From NCBI RefSeq assembly GCF_039652555.1, contig NZ_JBDJAF010000007.1, positions 19,664 to 83,663 on the forward strand: 64,000 nucleotides of DNA, given 5' to 3'. Positions 63,400-64,000 of the stretch are shown here, piece by piece (position 1 is the first letter of the stretch; each line of letters opens with the position of its first letter). The notes below the pieces were generated by a model. That model was given only the letters and a program-made list of their open reading frames with translations, was not told the origin of the DNA and did no database searches. This DNA is from Parafrigoribacterium mesophilum. GTDB taxonomy: Bacteria > Actinomycetota > Actinomycetes > Actinomycetales > Microbacteriaceae. The translations under genes and the position numbers were made by a program.

Positions 63400-64000
63400 G
63401 GGTGTCAGATTGTCTGTGTAAGAGTCATATTTGATGAAAGGTTCTGACACTGAATGTCTTTGACCGATGAGATGGATTCGTCGTTGTCGCCGTCGCCTGC
63501 TGAGGAGGCGTTGAAGGAGCTGAAGGCCAGCGGTGGTCTGGACGCGTTGTTCGCGAAGATTGATGCCGGGCAGGTGCAATTGACCGGGCCTGGCGGGTTC
63601 GTGCCCGGCCTGATCAAGGCCGCGCTGGAGCGTGGCCTGCAGGCCGAATTGTCCGAGCATCTGGGCTACGAGAAGGGTGACCCGGAGGCGCGATTGTATG
63701 AGGACTCCCGCAATGGGTTCACCCCGAAAACGGTCGCATCGGAGATCGGCGATATCCAGTTGGATGTGCCCCGGGACCGGGCCGGCTCGTTCACCCCGCG
63801 CCTGGTGCCCAAGGGCGCCCGGCGTCTGGGCGGGCTGGACGACATGATCATCTCGCTCTACGCCGGCGGGATGACGATCCGCGAGATCCAGCATCATCTG
63901 ACATCAACGATCGGCACGGAGCTGTCCCACGAGACGATCTCGAAGATCACCGACGCGGTGCTCGAGGAGGTGCTGGTCTGGCAGTCTCGACCGTTGGAGG
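63400..64000 (+). mobile_element. IS256-family insertion sequence, left end (runs off the window)
   Basis: The element starts at about 63398-63401, where the DUF222/HNH frame breaks; its left end GGGTGTCAGATTGTCTGTGT is the expected terminal-repeat type, with the transposase ATG 54 bases in. The right end and the target duplication are outside the window. Confidence 0.8.
63454..64000 (+). CDS. IS256-family (Mutator-like) transposase, N-terminal part
   Basis: 182 codons visible, open to the window edge, start ATG 63454. The sequence has the IS256 opening: ALKELKASGGLDALFAKIDA, GLIKAALERGLQAELSEHLG, the conserved GYEKGDPEARLYEDSRNGFT and KTVASEIGDIQLDVPRDRAG, LGGLDDMIISLYAGGMTIRE with the first DDE Asp beginning soon after. 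Full-length members are around 400-420 aa. No frameshift in the visible part, so the copy may be active. Confidence 0.93.
   Translation, partial: MSLTDEMDSSLSPSPAEEALKELKASGGLDALFAKIDAGQVQLTGPGGFVPGLIKAALERGLQAELSEHLGYEKGDPEARLYEDSRNGFTPKTVASEIGDIQLDVPRDRAGSFTPRLVPKGARRLGGLDDMIISLYAGGMTIREIQHHLTSTIGTELSHETISKITDAVLEEVLVWQSRPLE

Overview
The window is GC-rich, densely packed DNA of an actinobacterium. A member of the Microbacteriaceae (Cryobacterium-like) is my best guess, because it combines a DUF222/HNH 13E12-type gene, an ECF42/DGPF pair, HelR with a rifamycin-associated element, an LAxTG-anchored surface protein, frequent GTG starts and GTGA/ATGA overlaps. That assignment is inference from gene content, not a database match.

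Region 1 (1-9.3 kb) is the right part of a genomic island. It holds the C-terminal part of a DUF1156-type adenine DNA methyltransferase, an orphan 308-aa protein and a large Swt1-HEPN/DUF499 ATPase, followed convergently by an SNF2-type helicase with a coupled 61-aa ORF. This looks like a DNA-modification-based defence locus. It ends at a 31-bp copy of a tRNA 3' end followed by a strong terminator, the signature of tRNA-targeted integration.

Region 2 (9.3-14.9 kb) is a gene graveyard. It contains a truncated excisionase, a frameshifted PD-(D/E)XK-like nuclease, fragments of an epimerase and possibly a thioesterase, and an internally deleted VOC protein. Among these are a few intact genes: an HxlR regulator divergent from an azoreductase-like flavoprotein, an F420-reductase-like protein and a small membrane protein.

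Region 3 (14.9-22.5 kb) is a FadR/GntR-controlled operon for an acidic sugar, probably a pentonate. It has a lipoprotein binding protein, two permeases, an enolase-superfamily dehydratase, an FAH-family dehydratase and a ketoglutarate-semialdehyde dehydrogenase. This is the non-phosphorylative (Weimberg-type) route to 2-oxoglutarate; no sugar dehydrogenase, lactonase or transport ATPase is present.

Region 4 (22.5-31 kb) holds a three-gene ATP-grasp / QEGLA-metallopeptidase-like / N-formylglutamate-amidohydrolase operon, a BspA-type LRR surface protein, and a stand-alone A-T-TE NRPS-like synthetase. The synthetase lacks the amino-acid-binding Asp and has interlocked inverted repeats (possible pseudoknot) in its leader.

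Region 5 (31-43 kb) holds DinB, a membrane-anchored alpha/beta hydrolase near a CsoR-like palindrome, a reductase pair, a three-gene UGSC redox cluster, an MFS exporter, and an aminoacyl-phosphatidylglycerol synthase coupled to its likely hydrolase.

Region 6 (43-64 kb) holds a heterodimeric ABC exporter, an FAD oxidoreductase, and HelR (rifamycin protection) preceded by a variant rifamycin-associated element. It continues with a methoxy-aromatic O-demethylation/C1 operon (metF-like, purU, ligM-like, padR), an ECF42 sigma factor with its DGPF partner, stress/repair genes, a CPA1 antiporter, a decayed ASCH gene, a Bcr/CflA exporter, and a DUF222/HNH gene interrupted in its HNH motif by an IS256-family element that runs off the right edge.
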